Shown one piece after another: positions 60,826 to 64,000 of a DNA stretch of 64,000 bases (its first letter is position 1; each line of letters opens with the position of its first letter). The notes beneath the pieces were generated by a model. It did not search any database, had not been told where the DNA came from, and saw only the letters and a list, made by a program, of their open reading frames with translations. The translations under genes and the position numbers were made by a program. Source of the DNA: CAZAYY01 sp964489525 (lineage in GTDB: Bacteria; Chloroflexota; Anaerolineae; Anaerolineales; JABWBV01); NCBI GenBank assembly GCA_964489525.1, contig CAZAYY010000005.1, positions 124,001 to 188,000 on the forward strand. Reading direction: 5' to 3'.

Positions 60826-63800
60826 ATGCCAGGCCGCACCACTCACGACCCTAAACACGGCAAACCCGACCACACCTCGGAAAACCGCCGCACCCCGCGC
60901 CCCATGCCCCAGCAGGAATCCGCCTCGCTGGACATTGGGCAGGAGAACGCGCCGCTGGACAAAACCTTAATGCCCGGCGGGATGGCCGCTGCAAGCATGA
61001 TGTTCTTTCAGCAGGCCGGTGGGAACAAAATGGTTCAGCGCCTGCTGGCCGAGCAAACCACCCCCCTGGTACAGCGCGAAAATGGCGATGCAAAAGCCGA
61101 GGAAGAGAAAAAAGCTGAAATCGTCTATAGATATACCCACACCTATAAATCGTATGCTTACTCGACAGCCGCGTTAGACATGATTGCCGGGATGAGCAAA
61201 AGCCAGGTGAACAGTTTTATGTCCACCTATTACCGGTTGTATGGAATTGACCTGGTGCAGGAGGCGTATTCGTTCAAATACCTTGCAAGCCAGGATTCAT
61301 TGATTAAAGCCCTGGCCGTGATGTTTTTTGGCCATGCACTTGGCTATGAAACTTCGCTTGCGCTGGCCCTGATTCCAGAAGGCACTCGCGATTTACAGCT
61401 TTTTCAGATTCTAACGGGAATCCCCCTGGCCGCCCGCAAACAGGCCGAAGAACGCTACAACACTGCTTTTGGCAAGCTGGGGCTGGGTTCGCTCAAAGCC
61501 GACTTGAGGGATGACCTGGTTGGCGGGCTGGAGTTTGGCAATGCCGAATGGTATAAAGCCCTGGCGCTGCTGCACCGCGAGAAGCTGACCCCTGCAGAAG
61601 AGGTTTACCTGAAAACCACCGCCATTGGTGGAACCAAGGAAAGCGAGGTTGTCCAAATCTTCCAGGATGAATGGCTCAAAGGCCCGGACAATTTCGAACA
61701 GTTTAAAAAAGACTGGGCCAATTATGTTAACAACCAGCAGGGTTGGGTCTCAGGCCAAACCTGGGACAACATGGACCTGGGACTTACCGACTCCATGGAT
61801 GCAGAATTTTCCGGCGAAAACTGGCGGATGATCAAAGCCATTTTAGACGGGGCGACTACCTACGAAATGGATTTCACGGATTCACCGGCCGCCCAGATGG
61901 CCCGTCAGATGGCCGAAATCATGGGCAGCCCCCGCCCCGAAATGAAAGGCGAGGACAGCAAGAAACTCGCCATTGAGAATATTCAGCTTGAGGTAGCGGA
62001 AGATTCGCTTAAAGCAGCCATGTATGGCGGCGGCACAAATGAGGAACAGGTCTTCAAATGGCTGAGCGTCATAGAAGGTATCTGGAAAGACCGGATCAAA
62101 CGGGTTGAAGGCACCTATCTTGAAGAAACCTTCCGAAACTCCTGGGAAAACAACAAGAAATACTATCTTTCCCTTGTCGCGACGGACATCAAAAAAGGTT
62201 CTGATGATTATAAACACGCCCAAATGCTGCTGGCCGGTAATTTGAACGCCGCAGATGAAATGTACGCGGCCATCCAGGAAAACGACAGCGCAAAGTTCAC
62301 CCAAAAAGTAATCAAGTTCTGGGCTGAAAATAAAATCCCAGACATTTATCAACAAGCCAAAACCCCAAAAGTTCTGGATGATGGCACTGTCGTCCGGCCT
62401 GCCTACGACTTCTTCTACAAAATGCTGGGGGTGACGGGTTACGCGGACAAGAATATCGTTCTACCCCTGACCAATACCGATTACAGCCAGGCCGGACAAG
62501 GCGCTTTTTATCTTCACCTGACCCTGGACGAACACGCCGGGGAAACCCAGGTTAAACAGGTGTACGACTTCCTAAACCACAGCGAGTTGAAAGACAAAGA
62601 AGAACTGCGCAACCAGGTTGTTGAATTGTATGCAAACCGCTACCTGGGCCACGTCGTCCCCGATTTGCAGGGCGAGTCGAACCCGGCCAAAGCCAAAATG
62701 ATCACCTACATCTTCGACCGTTTCCCCGATTCGGTGACAAAGTTTGACATTCTCAACCTCGTATCGCCCGCAACCACCGCCAAAGAAATGCTGGACCGGG
62801 CCAAGCGGCAGTACGCAATGTCCCAGTCGGGTGTCTTAAACGTAGTTTTAGATGCCGGTGTTGCCATTGCCGGAGAACTCACGGCGGAAGATTACGGTGA
62901 TGTGGTCATGGAATCCATGGCCCGTCTGGAACAATTCGTCTACCAGAACAAAATCACCGGCAGCGAATTAAAGCTGTTGATGAAGGCCTTTAATGTGGAT
63001 TCTGTCGATAAAATGGCCACGATGGAGTTTGACCAGTTTAAACAGGCCCTGGATAGCTACCGCGCTGCCCAGCAAACCGTAACTGACACCATCATCACCG
63101 GGTTAAAATTGCTCAGCGCCGTGTTCATCCCCACCAATGCCTTAAGTGTGGCGGCTTCATTCGTGATTGAAGAAATGCTCAAAGCCGCCTTGTTGGGCAA
63201 GCAGTACGACAAATCGGCCGGGGAACACCTGGCCGGGTTTGCCCAAACCATGATTTCGCATGGCCTTGGAAAACTTGGCGAACATGTCGGCAAAAGCATG
63301 ACCACCGTCTGGAATGTCCAGAGCGACACGGTGTTTACTTCGGGTATACTGAAAAACGCATACTGGAACGAAGTCCTTAAAGAAGGCATTTCCACCACAA
63401 CCACCAAAGGCGCCGAAGCGATCCTGAACCAAAAAATGCCGGAATTGGAAGATGTGGCGATTAGCGCGTTAGGCATCTTTGCAAAAGCCGGGGCAACCCA
63501 AATCAAGGGCGATCTTAAAGATGCAGAATCACCGGAATACAACGCATTAAGCTATGGCGAAAAGTTTGCCAGGACTTTTGAAACCGAAGTCACCGGATAC
63601 GTGATGACAGAATGGCCCAATTACTTACTCGAAACCATGAAAAAAGATACCGTCAGCCCAGAAGAATTCATGGAAGGGGTGGCTTTACTTTCTTTCAAGG
63701 CGGTGGTCAACAACCTGTCGAGTGCTGCAGCAGAGGTTAAAAGCGAAAAAAACAAAGCAGCTGAAGATGAAAAACAGGCAGCATTGGAAAAACAACAGCA

Positions 63801-63852
63801 AGAAGAACGGGAAGCTTTTGAAGCAGCCAATAAAAAGCGCAAACAACAATAA
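60826..63852 (+). CDS. 1008-residue eCIS-associated protein with annexin-like repeats, putative cargo
   Basis: Start ATG 60826 with AAGGAG. The N-terminus is disordered (1-50), then comes GNKMVQRLLAEQ (66-77) and LVQR (81-84). At about 183-255 there is an annexin-like repeat (IPEGTRDLQLFQILTG, YNTAFGKLGLGSLKADLRDD). Further copies start at about 265 (TAIGGTKESEVVQIFQDEW) and 397 (AAMYGGGTNEEQVFKWL), the last followed by a GSDDYKHAQMLLAGN end as in annexins. The middle is helical and unassigned. A hydrophobic stretch lies near 765-800 (LLSAVFIPTNALSVAASF). The C-terminus is a charged coiled coil. Annexin folds bind acidic membranes with calcium; whether calcium ligands are complete is uncertain. 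Confidence 0.7.
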   Translation: MPGRTTHDPKHGKPDHTSENRRTPRPMPQQESASLDIGQENAPLDKTLMPGGMAAASMMFFQQAGGNKMVQRLLAEQTTPLVQRENGDAKAEEEKKAEIVYRYTHTYKSYAYSTAALDMIAGMSKSQVNSFMSTYYRLYGIDLVQEAYSFKYLASQDSLIKALAVMFFGHALGYETSLALALIPEGTRDLQLFQILTGIPLAARKQAEERYNTAFGKLGLGSLKADLRDDLVGGLEFGNAEWYKALALLHREKLTPAEEVYLKTTAIGGTKESEVVQIFQDEWLKGPDNFEQFKKDWANYVNNQQGWVSGQTWDNMDLGLTDSMDAEFSGENWRMIKAILDGATTYEMDFTDSPAAQMARQMAEIMGSPRPEMKGEDSKKLAIENIQLEVAEDSLKAAMYGGGTNEEQVFKWLSVIEGIWKDRIKRVEGTYLEETFRNSWENNKKYYLSLVATDIKKGSDDYKHAQMLLAGNLNAADEMYAAIQENDSAKFTQKVIKFWAENKIPDIYQQAKTPKVLDDGTVVRPAYDFFYKMLGVTGYADKNIVLPLTNTDYSQAGQGAFYLHLTLDEHAGETQVKQVYDFLNHSELKDKEELRNQVVELYANRYLGHVVPDLQGESNPAKAKMITYIFDRFPDSVTKFDILNLVSPATTAKEMLDRAKRQYAMSQSGVLNVVLDAGVAIAGELTAEDYGDVVMESMARLEQFVYQNKITGSELKLLMKAFNVDSVDKMATMEFDQFKQALDSYRAAQQTVTDTIITGLKLLSAVFIPTNALSVAASFVIEEMLKAALLGKQYDKSAGEHLAGFAQTMISHGLGKLGEHVGKSMTTVWNVQSDTVFTSGILKNAYWNEVLKEGISTTTTKGAEAILNQKMPELEDVAISALGIFAKAGATQIKGDLKDAESPEYNALSYGEKFARTFETEVTGYVMTEWPNYLLETMKKDTVSPEEFMEGVALLSFKAVVNNLSSAAAEVKSEKNKAAEDEKQAALEKQQQEEREAFEAANKKRKQQ

Positions 63853-63867
63853 CAACAGGTAGAGTCT

Positions 63868-64000
63868 ATGAGCACATCTGGAATTATGCACAAAATCACC
63901 ATCACAGGTCCGGAGAATTTCCACCTGGAGCAGGAACTGGATGAAGGAATCCTGGTCATGGGCCGCCAACCCCCGCAGGGGCTGGTCCTGCCCAATGCAC
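63868..64000 (+). CDS. FHA-domain protein, N-terminal fragment (cut by window edge)
   Basis: Only 44 residues are present, from ATG 63868, 15 bases after the previous stop. HKITITGPENFHLEQELDEG then VMGRQPPQGLVLPNA matches the first strands of an FHA domain, where GR is the conserved turn and LPN leads to the missing SRxH. FHA domains bind phosphothreonine and would suggest kinase-type control of the system. The Shine-Dalgarno is weak (CAGGTAGAG). Confidence 0.6.
   Translation, partial: MSTSGIMHKITITGPENFHLEQELDEGILVMGRQPPQGLVLPNA

Overview
The window looks like a chromosomal stretch of a Chloroflexota bacterium, probably class Anaerolineae. This is inferred from gene content, not from a marker gene: a four-subunit sodium-pumping decarboxylase operon, NurA/HerA, several extracytoplasmic proteins rich in beta-helix or Thr-Pro sequence with a C-terminal YLP motif, many two-component genes, and an extracellular contractile injection system (eCIS) of the DUF4157 type. 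The sequence is moderately GC-rich, carries no rRNA, tRNA or CRISPR that I can see, and contains one 100-N scaffold gap (48602-48701), so it comes from a draft or metagenome assembly.

Layout. 1-5.8 kb: an XRE/NB-ARC regulator (cut by the left edge), a secreted beta-helix protein, an unknown gene, a CheY-like receiver and an HD-GYP signalling protein. 5.9-9.1 kb: pyruvate (2-oxo acid) dehydrogenase E1 alpha, E1 beta and E2 on the minus strand, without E3. 9.5-14.8 kb: a DNA-repair operon NurA, small unknown protein, HerA, and a GNAT-DNA polymerase IV fusion. 14.8-20.2 kb: a MetE-like protein, divergent from a five-gene run of small-molecule or housekeeping enzymes. 20.2-26.3 kb: five signalling genes (three histidine kinases, an OmpR-type regulator and a pentapeptide-repeat/receiver fusion). 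26.3-28.9 kb: a lipoprotein and an exported EEP-family phosphatase or nuclease. 28.9-32.5 kb: the methylmalonyl-CoA-type sodium-pumping decarboxylase operon. 32.8-38.8 kb: a D-cysteine desulfhydrase-like enzyme, an MFS transporter, a NarL-type two-component pair, a DUF2227 membrane protein and a LiaF/DUF2807-like membrane protein.

39.1-43.5 kb: a 1468-residue secreted RHS/YD-repeat protein. After the RHS core it has a segment of about 146 residues in which about 69 are tryptophan, then a Thr-Pro repeat stalk.

43.9-64 kb, all on the plus strand and running off the right edge: an eCIS locus. Its order is AAA+ ATPase, unknown cargo-like protein, DUF4157 protein, DUF4255/Pvc16-type terminator with an extra beta-sandwich, sheath, tube 1, zinc-ribbon assembly protein, 70-residue protein, tube 2, a proline-rich VQR-repeat protein, LysM baseplate protein, VgrG-like spike, PAAR tip, gp25, gp6/J-like baseplate protein, a 1008-residue protein with annexin-like repeats, and the start of an FHA protein. 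No capsid, portal, terminase, integrase or lysis genes are seen, so this is an injection machine and not a prophage. The least explained parts are the putative cargo or accessory proteins. They share a GNxxVQR-type motif and include an annexin-like protein and a 691-residue disordered protein. Tape-measure and tail-fibre genes are not in the window and may lie to the right.
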